Shown: positions 35,990 to 47,393, counted from the first letter of the stretch. The stretch is DNA of 64,000 bases from Ailanthus altissimus (GCA_946807835.1 OX327686.1:5704001-5768000), one strand, 5' to 3'. Program-made: numbers and translations. Notes: generated from the sequence alone by a model not told the origin.

Positions 35990-37260
35990 CTAGTGATTTA
36001 AAAGATACCATGATACCAAAGTATAAATATTGAGAAATAAAGATGAAACAAGTGAAAAGTTCTTAATTTATAAATAAGAACTTGAAAATCAACTTGAAAA
36101 TAAAATTAAAAGAATAATAACTCATAGAGGTGGAAAGTATATTTCTAACATGTTTAATGGCTACTCCAAGGATAATGGCACTATATATGAAGTTATACCT
36201 CCATATTTACCTAAATCAAATAAGGTTATTGAAAGAAAAAATAAAACTTTAAAGAAAATAATGAACTTAATGCTTATATGTTCTAGAGCATAAATGAATG
36301 TTCGAGGGGAAGCTATACTTAAAGCTTGTCACTTACAACACAAAAGACTTTAGAAAAAACTGATAAGGCACCATATGAATTAAAAAAAGGCTATAGGAGG
36401 TTATTAAGTCCAATATCTAGTACCTCAAAGTATAAGAGTGTCTTGCAAATGTCTAAAAAAAAAAAGAATTCTTGACTTGTATATTCATCACATAGATATT
36501 AAAACTATGTTTTTGTATGGAGATGTTGTGTCTTGAAAATTCACTAACCAAACTTGTATAGTCTGGTCTACCATGGAATATGAGTTAATAGCCTTAAAAA
36601 ATACATGCTCATAGGCTAAATGGTTAAGAACATTTCTAGTAGATCTTCTTATTAATTCACCCTCCTATTTCAATTTCAATCCACTATAATTATCAGGCTG
36701 TTATAGTAAAAGAAAAATTATAATGAGAAAAGTAAACAAATACGTTTAAAATAAAACATAATTAAGTAGCTACTAGAATCTAAACTAATGAACTTAGATT
36801 CTATAAGGTCATAGTTGCATTTAGTTAATCCTTTGATAAACCACTTAAATAAGAGGTAGTGACATAAACATAAAAGGAAATGAGGCTTTTACCTATAACA
36901 TAAGGAAAGAGTGATAGTAACAACACCACCTATGCGATTAGAGATCTCATAAATTAGGTTCATGGGATAATACAAACCACTTGTTGCTTCGTAGTACTAT
37001 CAATAATGTAATTAAGAGTCGTCCCCAAGGTTAGGTAGTACATGTTTGCAGTGAAAAAGGATAGTGTTAAAACTTTTAATGAACTCCATAGCCTAATACA
37101 GAATAGTGGTTTGTATAACCCATTGAACACACTTAATGAAGGTCATCCAAATGAGTGTGGAATTGAATCAATTCTTATGAGAGCTAGATAGGCATCTCCA
37201 AGCACTCATTAATACTAAGATGACACAAGCACTAAAGTGCCACATCACTAAACAATAAGT
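35990..37260 (+). pseudogene. Copia pol remnant: integrase joined to RNase H
   Basis: At 36110-36460 broken frames give SNMFNGYSKDNGTIYEVIPP and IERKNKTLKKIMNLMLICSR, the integrase core of copia elements. From about 36540 the text matches the RNase H end (TMESEFIAL-like, then the HCDSQAAI-like position), so the reverse transcriptase is deleted. The stretch 36880-37260 resembles the 3' untranslated part and LTR start of copia elements, but no second LTR was found. Confidence 0.7.
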
Positions 37261-38455
37261 CGATAGACAATCTAATGTGAACAACTATTTTTTTTTTATT
37301 ATACTAAAGGAATAAAGGTTCATAGAAACTTTATACTTCACCCCGTTCTTGTAAGATATGATTAGTTATTCAATGATTAATTCATAACTTAAAAACCACC
37401 GGTTGAGATACATTGGGTTCTATTTAAAATCTGGAGTTAAATATCTTATATATTTTAAAATATATGGAGGATTATAGGTAATATCATGAATATTTTGAAA
37501 TACAATAATCCACATAAAAAAGAGATTGCTTGTTTTAAAGGTTTATATATGATTACCCTTCGATGGTATGGTAACAAGGAAAGCCTAATGAGCCCCGTGC
37601 ATATGAGAATATGTCAGTATAAGCCTACTTTGGAAAAACATGCATGTGCATAGATTGACAGACTTTTTTTTTTTATTTAATTTTTTGGTTTAAAATTTTA
37701 TTTTGTTGGGATTTATAATAATTTGAACCAAATTCAAAATTTTCTAATGTTTATTTTTTTTAATTTAATTTGAATTTGCATCCAAATTCAGATGTTAAAG
37801 AGATAGTTATATAACATTAAGTGGTTAAAGTGGTTATTACAATTGAGAAAAGGAAAAAAGTCTTTGCAACTACTTGCAAGGGTTGGTGGCTATCTAAAGA
37901 ACTACCATTATATTTAAAAAGATGGCCTCTCAAGGCCACTAGATGTTCATTCATTTTTCTCTTATTCGTAATTTACTTTTCTCTCTTTACTCTCCAGATT
38001 TTTTTATTTATTTTGTTGTTCCTTATTTTTGCATTTGAGTGTACTTATGAAACAATTTTAGTCAATAAATTTTGAATGTTATGATGTCACACAACCTATG
38101 CGCACTAAAAAATATAATTCTTAAGAGTAAAAATAGTCTTAAGAATGGTGCCTAATGCGCTTGAGCTATTGCGAGTCATGATCTTCAACAGTTTAAAATG
38201 TTGCATCCGAATTTAATTTTAAAACAATATTAAACAAAAAACGAATTATTCCTAAGAATAAAAAAAATGAATGGTAGATTGGACAACGTAAATTATCCAC
38301 TTTAAAAAATGAATGGTAGATTGGACAACGTAAATTATCCATTTTTCTCCTCTAAACCTACAATCTTTCTTTATAAACTCCACCGTCAAACTCCAGCAAC
38401 TAAACATGAAAACTTCCACCAAAAAATAAACTCCTATAACTAAATCAAAATCTTA
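37261..38455. other. AT-rich stretch with a 42-bp tandem repeat
   Basis: No gene supported; the frame at 37821-38075 (84 codons) has a hydrophobic C terminus but no family match. At 38262-38345 a 42-bp unit (GAATGGTAGATTGGACAACG) occurs twice in tandem. Confidence 0.55.
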
Positions 38456-38458
38456 ATA

Positions 38459-39148
38459 AATTCTATCTTGGTGAATGGTAAACCACAGGGTATGGAGAGG
38501 CCCTCCAAGATTTTAAGGCAAGGGGATCATTTATTCCCATATTTATTCCTTCTCTGTGCAGAAGGTCTATCTGCAATGATCTCAAAAGCTAAAAGGAATG
38601 GTGTTCTACAAGGGCTCAGATGCGACAAATAGTGACTAGTTATATCTCACTTATTTTTTCGTTAATGAACCTACTTTTCCTAAAAGTTAATCTTCATATT
38701 AGATTAACTATTAAGCAAATTCTTCAGCAATACGAAAGTGCTTCAGGACAATGCATTAATTTTGGTAAATCGGCAATTTGTATTGGTGGTGCTTTAAATG
38801 ATAACTTGGAAACTGACATTGTCCAGCTCTTTGAGGTTACGAAAGTAAGATGTCATGAGAGATATTTAGGGCTTCCTAGCTTCAGTGGACAAAATTATGG
38901 ATCGATGTTTATTGTAATTAAGGATCGAGTTTGGAACAAGCTAAAAGGCTAGAAGTCTAAACTTCTTTTAGTGGGCAAAAGGGAAATTTGTTAAAAACAG
39001 TTGTGCAGTCTACTCCAGCCTATTCGATGAATTTATTCAGGCTACTTGTGTCCCTTATAAAAGAACTTCATAAATTGACTGCTCACTTCTAGTGGGGAGG
39101 GGATGATAGTAACCGCAAACTACATTGTACACAGGTAAATTTTTATTG
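38459..39148 (+). pseudogene. LINE ORF2 segment 1: reverse transcriptase
   Basis: The frame from 38465 encodes SILVNGKPQG, KILRQGDHLFPY and AEGLSAMISKAKRNG before a stop. The frame 38620-38952 then continues with ESASGQCINFGKSA and RYLGLPS. The catalytic FADD position reads FR followed by stops, so the enzyme is dead. The segment ends at the copia insertion. Confidence 0.82.
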
Positions 39149-39996
39149 TGTTGGATAATTGGTGATTCAACAATCTTGGTTGGCCAAGAATTGAGATGAA
39201 TACCAAAGTGAAGAGTTACAAAAAGTCTAGAACGTGTGGGATACATATGAAGAAGTTTAGGACGTGTGGGATACGAAGGAGGAAGCGAAACGGGACTCAA
39301 AGAAGCGAAGGGAGCAAGAAAACGCAGATAGCTATAGGGCTCAGCGCCGCGGCGCCCAAGACAATAACCCAGCGCCGCAGCGCTGGGCGCGATTTTGTCC
39401 AGCACTGCAGCGCCCAAGGACGAGCGCCACAGCACCAGAACGCGTAAAAAAGTCCATTTTGGTTCAGAATTTTGAGTTTCGGGAAGTTTTAGACTTTCAA
39501 AACAAATGGACGCTTACTCCAACAAGTAATAGGGTTAATAGGCACGAAATATACTCTATATAAACATTTGTAAACCCTTGATTTCATATCAAGCATTGAG
39601 AGAGACTCTAAGAGAGGGGAAGAACTGGGTAGACATTAAGTGCTTGTGTGTGCTAGGGTGGAACCGTTGTTTAGGTGATCATTGTTCGTGGTAGAGTAAG
39701 GGTTCACTAAACATTTAGGTCATTTTGAGAGTTCTTCATATTGTGTTTCCTTGTAAAATCTCTAGGGAGTTATAATAAGAGAGGTTAGGATCCTTGGATT
39801 TACCATGGACGTAGGCAATTGGCCGAACCACGTAAGATTGTGTTGTGCTCTTTTGTTTTCTGCTTTGAATTCTTGGTGTGTTTGCTTGATTGACAGGTTA
39901 TTCCGTTGCGCAAGGAGGTTAGAGTTCTAGGCTGAATCTTGGGTTCATCGCTTCAACATAACCTCAAGAAGGAGAAGAGCATTACCTCTATCAACA
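39149..39996 (+). repeat. 5' LTR of the gag-only copia element
   Basis: TGTTGG...CAACA ends. Contains a GC-rich inverted repeat, CCCAGCGCCGCAGCGCTGGG, at 39368-39387, a TATA-like CTATATAAAC near 39556, and the conserved GGACGTAGGC...GCCGAACCACGTAA block at 39806-39834. Confidence 0.92.
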
Positions 39997-39999
39997 AAC

Positions 40000-40012
40000 T
40001 AGTATCAGAGCT
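40000..40012 (+). promoter_or_regulatory. Primer-binding site of the gag-only copia element
   Basis: TAGTATCAGAGCT four bases after the LTR end matches the initiator-tRNA-Met complement TGGTATCAGAGC with one change near its start. Confidence 0.85.
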
Positions 40013-40048
40013 AGAGGTTTGATAATACACATCTGGGGTATTTAAACT

Positions 40049-41284
40049 ATGGCTACAATCAAGCAAGAAATAGAGAAGTTCAATGGGATGAATGACTTCA
40101 ATCTTTGGAGGAAGAAGGTTAGGGCTCTACTAGTGAAGGAAGGGCTAGACTCAGCTTTGGAGGAGGCCAGCTACTCAATTAGCGATGAGGCGATAACCTC
40201 AAAGTTCGGGCAAAAAAATTGGGACACGATTCAGAAAAAGACTCACAGCACCTTATTCCTAGCGTTGAGTGATGAAGTATTAAGGGAAGTTGGTGATGAA
40301 GAAACCACTTTTGGGCTATGGAAAAGACTCGAGGCATTGTACATAAAGAAGTCTCTTGCAAATAGACTTCTTGTGAAAAAGAAACTACATCAGTTGACAA
40401 TGCACGAGGGAACTTCATTGAGAGCTCACATTGACGAGTTCAACAAGATCGTCATAAATCTTGAGCAACTGGGCATCAAGACTGAGGATGAAGACAAAGC
40501 CATTATCCTGTTAAGTTCGTTGCCGAAGAGCTATGAAAGCTTTTTGGATACGCTGCTATATGAAAAGGAGTCTTTAACGATGAATGACGTCAAGGCATCA
40601 TTGAACTCAAAAGAATTGACAAAGAGATCGGAGTTTGAGAGTGAAGCAGTTTTGCTTGCACAAGGAAGGAAGAGCAACCAATCAAGGAGGAGATCCAAGA
40701 AGTGTTTCCTTTGTAATAAGGAAGGGCACTTTGTGAAGGAATGTTCGAAATCAAAAGGTCAAGGAGGGTGGGCTGTAATTAGTACTGAGGAAGATACCGA
40801 AGTTGTAGACATATTGGTAGCCTCAAGGGAAAAGTACGCTAGTAAATGGATACTAGATTCGGGGTGCAGCGTCTATATGTGTCCTGACAGATCGATGTTT
40901 ACCAACTATAAAGCCAAGAGAGGTAAAGCTCTAATGGGGAATGACATGACGTGTGAGATCATGAGAGTTGGTGACATAAGGCTGAGGATACAAGGTGGAA
41001 AGACTAGGGAATTACATGGTGTAAGGTATGTTCCTAAATTGAGGAGGAACTTGATATCCCTAGGCAAGCTCGATGAGGAAGGGTATTCGGCTAGAGCGAA
41101 AAAAGGAAAACTGAGGGTAGAGAAAGGACTTATAGGGTTTGAGGGTGAGAAGCATAATGGGGAGCTCTATGTGCTTACTGGAATGGCCATGAGTGGCCCA
41201 ACGCAGGGTGTTGGGGCAATGCAGACCACTAGGCGACATCCAAACCGTTCTCACCGAGGTGATGATGGCCGAAAAGAAGTGTAA
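40049..41284 (+). CDS. Copia gag-protease polyprotein, open, truncated before integrase
   Basis: 411 codons without interruption. Residues 10-190 match the Tnt1-type gag capsid domain (FNGMNDFNLWRKKV near the start; LWKRLEALY at 90-98). A CCHC zinc knuckle, C219-C222-H227-C232 (CFLCNKEGHFVKEC), binds the element RNA in relatives. The protease active site ILDSG is at 268-272 (Asp270). The frame continues through the RRNLISLGKL segment of the pre-integrase linker and ends after 20 or so unrelated residues (TTRRHPNRSHRGDDGRKEV), where pol is deleted. The intact frame suggests either youth or selection for a gag supplier; the sequence does not decide. Confidence 0.93.
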   Translation: MATIKQEIEKFNGMNDFNLWRKKVRALLVKEGLDSALEEASYSISDEAITSKFGQKNWDTIQKKTHSTLFLALSDEVLREVGDEETTFGLWKRLEALYIKKSLANRLLVKKKLHQLTMHEGTSLRAHIDEFNKIVINLEQLGIKTEDEDKAIILLSSLPKSYESFLDTLLYEKESLTMNDVKASLNSKELTKRSEFESEAVLLAQGRKSNQSRRRSKKCFLCNKEGHFVKECSKSKGQGGWAVISTEEDTEVVDILVASREKYASKWILDSGCSVYMCPDRSMFTNYKAKRGKALMGNDMTCEIMRVGDIRLRIQGGKTRELHGVRYVPKLRRNLISLGKLDEEGYSARAKKGKLRVEKGLIGFEGEKHNGELYVLTGMAMSGPTQGVGAMQTTRRHPNRSHRGDDGRKEV

Positions 41285-41459
41285 CGCATCCATACCCTAT
41301 GCAAGGTGCACGAATGCCTTTGGAAGCCAAAGTCACTAGCCCGGGAAAAGTTAAGTCTTGGTGGAGACTTAACTGGACTCAACTCTAGGTTATAGAGTAT
41401 TGGTGTAGATCGGATCCTGAAGCCTTCTTATTTGAAAGCTTTTGAATCAAGGAAGGGTT

Positions 41460-42306
41460 TGTTGGATAATTGGTGATTCAATAATCTTGGTTGGCCAAGA
41501 ATTGAGATGAATACCAAAGTGAAGAGTTACAAGAAGTCTAGAACGTGTGGGATACATATGAAGAAGTTTAGGACGTGTGGGACACGAAGGAGGAAGCGAA
41601 ACGGGACTCAAAGACGCGAAGGGAGCAAGAAAATGCGGTAGCTATAGGGCTCAGCGCCGCGGCACCCAGGACAGTAATCCAACGCCACAGCGCTGGGCGC
41701 GATTTTGTCTAGCACTGCAGCGCCCAAGGACGAGCGCCGCAGCGCCAGAACGCGTGAAAAAGTCTATTTTGGTTCGGGATTTTGAGTTTTGGGAAGTTTT
41801 GAACTTTCAAAACAAGTGGACTCTTACTCCAACAAGGAATAGGGTTAATAGGCACGAAATATACTCTATATAAACACTTGTAAACCCTTGATTTCATATC
41901 AAGTATTGAGAGAGACTCTAAGAGAGGGGAAGAACTGGGTAGACACTAAGTGCTTGTATGCGCTAGGGTGGAACCGTTGCTTGGGTGATTATTGTTCGTG
42001 GTACAGCAAGGGTTCACTAAACATTTAGGTCATTTTGAGGGTTCTTCATATTGTGTTTCCTTGTAAAATCTCAAGGGAGTTATAATAAAAGAGGTTAGGA
42101 TCCTTGGATTCACCGTGGACGTAAGTAATTGGCCGAACCACGTAAGATTGTGTTGTGCTCTTTTGTTTTCTGCTTTGAATTCTTGGTGTGTTTGCTTGAT
42201 TGACAGGTTATTTCGCTGTGCAAGGAGGTTAGAGTTCTAGGTTGAATCTTGGGTTCTTTGCTTCAACATAACCTCAAGAGGTAGAAGAGCGTTACCTCCC
42301 TCAACA
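41460..42306 (+). repeat. 3' LTR of the gag-only copia element
   Basis: Same ends and internal blocks as the 5' LTR; preceded by a purine-rich CAAGGAAGGG. The GC-rich inverted repeat is decayed here (CCAACGCCACAGCGCTGGG). Confidence 0.92.
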
Positions 42307-43255
42307 TGTCAAAATAAGCAAGATTGCAAATTAGGCTTTCGAGATCTCCAGTTGTCTAATAAAATAATGTTGGCAAAATAAAGCTGAAGTATTCTTCAGA
42401 AACCTAATTCCTTGATGGCCAGAGTGGTTAAGAACATTTATTTTGCTAACTCTTCCTTCTTATAGGCTAAAAAAATTCTTCAGCTTCATTTCTTTGGAAG
42501 AGCATTCTCTGGGATTGTGAGACTTTTGTCATAGGCTCTAGATGACAGATCGAAGGTGGCCGTTTAGTGTCCATTTATCATGATAGGTGGCTGCCAAGAC
42601 CATATATATTCAAATCCTCCTATCCTCACAAGTTACCAGAGCACACAACTATGGCCGATTTGAAGACGACATCTAGTTGCTGGAATATAACTCTTATTCG
42701 TGCCGCCTTTTCTGATGAAGAACAAAAGCTTATTTCAGGTATTCCTTAATTACCTAGTAATAGGATGCAAGAAGATTGCTTAACTTAGCATTAAAATCGG
42801 CATGGACATTACAGTGTTAATTCAGGATATTGGCTAGAATCTTATTTCTGTAATAATGTTAGCAGTTTTGGAGCATCGAATATTCAATGCTAGTGGAAGA
42901 AATTATGGAAGCTTAAGATTCCGTTGAAGATAAAAGGCTTTTGAATGGAAAGCCTTTCATAACTGACTTCATATTATGGCTAATTTGAAGAGAATGTTCC
43001 TCTTGATGAAAGCTGCCCACTTTGTGGTCGAAGAGCTAAGAATACAATCCATGAGTTTTGGTTTTATAAATTTCCTAAAGCTATCCGTACTTGGTGTGAT
43101 ATTTTTTCAAGGGATTTCGTGCACGCATAACACATCCATGCATGACCATTTTCTTAAGTGTATGTTGTGGATATCAACCTATGCTCTTCAGTTTGACACT
43201 CTTATGTGTCAATTAAGTCACAATGTTAATACCTCTTTTACTCTATGTGCAGTGA
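42307..43255 (+). pseudogene. LINE ORF2 segment 2: thumb/connection and zinc-binding region
   Basis: Resumes with LGFRDLQLSNKIMLAK. WLPRPYIFKSSYPHKLPEH lies in the frame 42567-42749. A CPLCGRRAKN motif near 43010 matches the zf-RVT module between reverse transcriptase and RNase H in plant LINEs. Several frameshifts. It ends at the solo LTR. Confidence 0.8.
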
Positions 43256-44000
43256 AAAATCGTAACTCACACCATAAGAAAGAACATATAAGATCAACAT
43301 ATCAATAAAGATAAAGAAAATAAACCAATCAACAAGACACAAGATATATGTAGTTCGGCCCAAAATTGCCTATGTCTATGGAGGATCCATGATCCAACTT
43401 CTTATTATCGATATATATTATTAAGTATCTTCTTACATCATCAATAATCCCACTAGACCCCTTAGTATTTTCAATAGAGACCTCTAAGTATCTACTCTTG
43501 ATCACTATGACTCCCTAAGACCTCTTAGTATCTCCTCATAAAAGATTTTTACAAGAAATACAAGAATAGCCCTAGTATTTAAACTAAAAGAATCTACAGT
43601 GTTTCTTTTTTTTCGCTTAAGAACCAAAAGAAAACACCCCCAAAAGGTTACACCCTAATGCACCATGCACTTAGTACCTACATAGCTCATCTATTTTCTC
43701 TTATGGTTACATCTTGAAACCTTAGATGCTTGTCTTTCTCTTATATTTAGAAGAGTTTATATAATGAATAAAATACCCTTAGAAACCCTAAACTTAGTTA
43801 GCATAAGAGTCCTTACTTATAGAAGTCATAATCCCACTTAAAGAAGTCAATTGAGCTAAAACAGGAAGTACCTTAAAGTGGTAGTGTGAATAGTAACTAT
43901 ATGAACAGTAACTATCATGAATAGTATCATATAAACAGTACCCATTCTTTTGGCTTTCCATTTTTCCTATACAAGATTGTGGAATCACTAATTTTCAACA
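43256..44000 (-). mobile_element. Solo copia-type LTR inserted in the LINE
   Basis: On the minus strand it starts TGTTGAAAATTAGTGATTCC and contains the CATAGACATAGGC...GGCCGAACTACAT block shared with other copia LTRs here. It splits the LINE between its zinc region and RNase H. The end near 43256 (TGTGCAGTG on the plus strand) is approximate and no target duplication is clear. It carries AACAGTAACTATxATGAATAGTA words near 43890-43930, reverse complements of the ACTGTTCA words in other LTRs. Confidence 0.7.
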
Positions 44001-44700
44001 GATACTTTATCTATTTTTGATTTGGAACTGATGGTGACTACACTATGGAGAATTTGGTTTGCACGTAATAATTTCATTCATAAGCATGCATATATTGAAG
44101 CCAAAATTGTTTTTACTTGGGCAAAGAATTTGTTGGTTGCGTTCCATCAAGCACAGGTTAGACCAGCTCATAATAATAGGTATTACATCTGTGATGGAGG
44201 CTGCTAGCCCTCTACAGTGTTAAATTAAATTTCAATGCTACTGTTGATTGCCAAAAGCAATAGACAAGTTTATATTTTGTGCGCAGAGATAGCTCAGGTT
44301 TCACTGTTTTCTCTGAGGTTGTTTATCTCCTTTATCTTTTGATTATCCCAATTATAGCTCTTGCTCTTCAGGTTGGATTATTCAAGTTGCAATAGTTGGG
44401 ATGTTTAGTGATTGAAATTGAAGCGGATTCACAACTTATCATCAATAATATCTTATCAAAAGTAAAGTCAAATTCGGAGCTAGGGCTTGTGGTTTCTACC
44501 ATTGTTCAATGCATCAAGTTTTTTCAAGATTGTAAAGTGATATATATCCCTCGAGATTTTAATCAGGTGGCTCATGCACTAGCAAAATATGCTTTTTCTT
44601 GTCTTTCAGATAATATCTAGATGGGTTCGGTCTTGTCTCAGATTGAACAACTTGTTTCTGAGGATTTAGATCTTTTTATTTTTCTTCAATGATGATATTC
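44001..44700 (+). pseudogene. LINE ORF2 segment 3: RNase H tail
   Basis: Encodes LWRIWFARNNFIHKHAY (44022-44207), KLNFNATVD with N in place of the first catalytic D, EIEADSQLIINNI and HALAKYAFSCL (44396-44620). Typical C-terminal RNase H of plant LINEs, with internal stops. Confidence 0.82.
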
Positions 44701-45007
44701 CAATGTCAAATAAATAAATAAACAAGGGACAACAATAACTAGCAGTAAGACAATGTGCAAACATCTTGTCGTTAAAATGTAGGAATTTCACAAAAGTAAC
44801 ATTAGGGACAAGCATAGATCTTGTTGTTGTCGCGTTGCAACCATATGCAGATCTACGTGGCTGTGTTGGCAAGTGAAGTTAAGGTAGGTGTAGTACAGTT
44901 TGGTTCGACATTCTTTATAACGAAACCAAATCAAATAAAAAAATTTAATATTTTTATTTTTGAAATCAAACCATATTAAATCATGTACGAAAATCTGAGA
45001 AAAAATT

Positions 45008-45643
45008 GATTAAAAATTATTGGAATATGATTTGGAGAGTAAGGTAGGAGCGTTGAGTATGTAAAGAAGCAAAACAAATGCGAAAAGTGGCGAAGAACGA
45101 AGATGGAACTGCTCAGGTTTGGGTGCTGTGGCGTCAAGGGTTGCCACTGAGATGATCCAAACCCGAGAGTATAGCATCACGGCGCTGAGGCGTTAAGTGG
45201 CTAACGCCGTAGTCCGAATACAAAATAACTATTTCCCATTTTGCATCAGTCTCCTAAGTACTCTAGAACTCTCCAATCTGACTCCTACTCGGTTTAGGGT
45301 TAATTTAAGTTGTCCTAAGCCTATATAAAATTTTTTTATTGGCTTGTAAACATATTTTTGTAAACTTAGTGCTTCTTAGTGAGAGAAAAATTCCTAGACA
45401 TCAAGATAAAGCAATTTTTAGAGTTTTTTTATGAGTTCTTGAATTTTTTTCTTATAAAATGTATACTTTGTGAGTGTCTTGTGATTAAATAAATAAAGAG
45501 TGGATCTTGATCCACTGTGGACGTAGGCAAATTACCAAATCACATAAATTCTGTGTGTTTTCTTCTACTTTCTCTCTCTAGTATTATTCTGAATTGCTTT
45601 GTAGCTGCATTATATATTTGAGATTATTATTTTCGCTTTAACA
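45008..45643 (+). mobile_element. Solo copia-type LTR, old
   Basis: Approximate ends TGATTAAAAATTATTGG and CGCTTTAACA. Contains GCATCACGGCGCTGAGGCG, a TATA-like CCTATATAAA at 45318, TTGGCTTGTAAACATAT and the CTGTGGACGTAGGC block at 45514-45527, all in the order seen in the 39149 LTR. Flanks AAAAT/AAATT are not decisive. A related fragment lies at 49700-50000 on the other strand. Confidence 0.65.
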
Positions 45644-46681
45644 AAATTGAACTATACCGAATTGATTCGGTTCAATTTGATCTCCTAAATATTTTTTAAA
45701 ATATTAAAACCATATATGTAAGAGATAAATTTCATATACAAAAAATTAAAAAATTATACATCAACTTTTAACGCTAAATCAATTAAAACCTATGAACTAA
45801 ACAAGTTAAATTATTAAAAATTAAAAATAATCTAAACAAATAAATTAATTGTCAATTTTAAACACCGAATTAATAAAAAATTTATGAATTAAACAAGTTA
45901 AAAAATATTAAAATTAAAGTTTATCCAAATAAATAAAATGATCATCAAATTTCAAGCACTAAATAATTAAAGTCTATGAAATAAATAAGTTATAAAACTA
46001 TTAAAATTAAAATTTAATGAATAAATTATATAAAAAATTTGTGTAAAATTTTATCTATGATTATAGGGTGCGAGCATAATCTTTAATTTACTATGTTTTG
46101 CAAATATTATATATCAATTATGAATGATATATATATATATATATATATGCATCAATCTTGAAGAATATCCCATAATATATACTTTATTATTTTATTCTCC
46201 TTTATCTTACCTTGTAGAGAAAAATCGTAGGCTTTCGGTGAGATTCCTATTCCGAATCCGACTCCGACTCCTTTAATATCTTTAAATTATCTGGAAAAAG
46301 AAAAATATACTCTAAATTAATGAGTACAAAGTATTTTATCACGTGGCAAAGAGCCAAAGGCAATGTTCGAAGTTGATCCTTACAAGCCAGTTCCGGGTGC
46401 AGCAGCAGAGATCTAAACTTTGAGAGGAGACGAAGACGACTTGTAGTAGATGCAAAGACGACATGGACACGACAGTTTTTTTCATGGAAAAAGAAAAGGC
46501 GACCCTCTCCCAATACTCCAATCAATTTTCTCTTCCTCTTAATTGAGTATTGATCGAAGACTCTGAGGCATTTTCCACTCAACTTCCTGGAAAGAAGCCT
46601 GACCATGACCATTTAACTATTCGATCCTATCCTACCCTATCCTATCTATTTATATAAATCCATGTATACATACGTACATTT

Positions 46682-46718
<37 letters not shown>

Positions 46719-47393
46719 CATAATGTATGTAATTCATTTCTTCCAAATAAATATATATATATGGCTCCCTATTTAATCTTTAGAATTTTTGAATTAAATT
46801 ATATAAAAGTATAAATTCAAATTATTGTCACTTTTTTTAAATATTTTTAACTTTTCTTCACCACAACAAATCAACATCCAAATCATCTACAAAAAAAAAT
46901 TAAATAATGGTTAAATTATATAAAATACAATACCACCAATCACCGTACATTCTTCACATAATACCACCAATCACCAAACTATGTCAAGAATTTTTCACAA
47001 ATGGCCAAAATTTTAATCCAATATTCTTTGAAATTTTTTCATAAATAACCCATTATTTAAAGCAATTTCCTTTCTTAGCCACAAAGTAGTAGGCTAATAT
47101 TTATTAGCCAAGATCAATGCAAAATGAACACAATTGTCCTTATTGATAAAATATAATAGTAAATAAAATATTTTAAAAACAAAAACACAAAAATCGACTC
47201 AAGTTCTTATAAATCCATCAAAACAATATACTCCAACATTTAGAATAACTAGATTTCAAGTTTTAAATTGTAAAAAAAATAAGTTCTTTTTAATTAACGT
47301 ATAATGTCTACTTCTTAGATAAATAAGTTGAAATATCTATGAATGTTTTTTTTAAAGTTGTCCATATTTTATAAATGTATTAGTGTAAAAAAT
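45644..47393. other. AT-rich stretch with microsatellites, no gene supported
   Basis: AT dinucleotide runs at 46128-46148 and 46683-46717. A 121-codon minus-strand frame at 46247-46612 has no family motif. GGTTCAATTTG-type AT-rich repeats precede it. Confidence 0.55.
46683..46717. repeat. AT microsatellite
   Basis: About 17 uninterrupted TA units; a second, shorter run is at 46128-46148. Confidence 0.9.

Larger units (their letters stand above)
39149..42306 (+). mobile_element. Compact gag-protease-only Ty1/copia element
   Basis: LTRs at 39149-39996 (848 bp) and 41460-42306 (847 bp) start TGTTGGATAATTGG and end CAACA, and match with only scattered substitutions, so this is the youngest-looking full unit here. 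The primer site TAGTATCAGAGCT is at 40000-40012. One open frame (40049-41284) covers gag and protease; integrase, reverse transcriptase and RNase H are absent, and the 3' LTR follows 175 bp after the stop. It interrupts the LINE, whose text resumes at 42307. Flanks do not give a clean 5-bp duplication. It would depend on a full-length relative for movement (inference). Confidence 0.92.
38456..44700 (+). mobile_element. Decayed, 5'-truncated LINE carrying two LTR insertions
   Basis: ORF2 pieces are collinear with plant LINEs across both insertions: RT palm (GDHLFPYLFLLCAEGLSAMI) at about 38515-38580, RYLGLPSFSGQN near 38860, then after the copia element LGFRDLQ at 42330 and MARVVKN near 42415. 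Zinc-type CPLCGRRAKNTIHEFW follows near 43010-43060, and an RNase H tail (IEADSQLIINNI, then VAHALAKYAFSCLSDNI) at 44410-44620. The FADD catalytic box near 38655 is destroyed by stops. The 3' end fades into AAATAAATAAATAAA at about 44710. Confidence 0.85.

Noticed and set aside
39196..39563. Open frames in the copia LTR (83-99 codons), repeated at 41577-41873
   Set aside because: They lie in the LTR, overlap each other in several frames and are open only because the GC-rich segment lacks stops.
44880..45000. Possible tRNA arm in GGTTCGACATTC
   Set aside because: No acceptor or anticodon arms could be paired around it; no tRNA or rRNA gene is supported anywhere in the window.
46247..46612. 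121-codon minus-strand open frame
   Set aside because: No family motif or splice context; the composition (Leu/Ser/Arg-rich, low complexity) fits a chance frame between AT-rich repeats.
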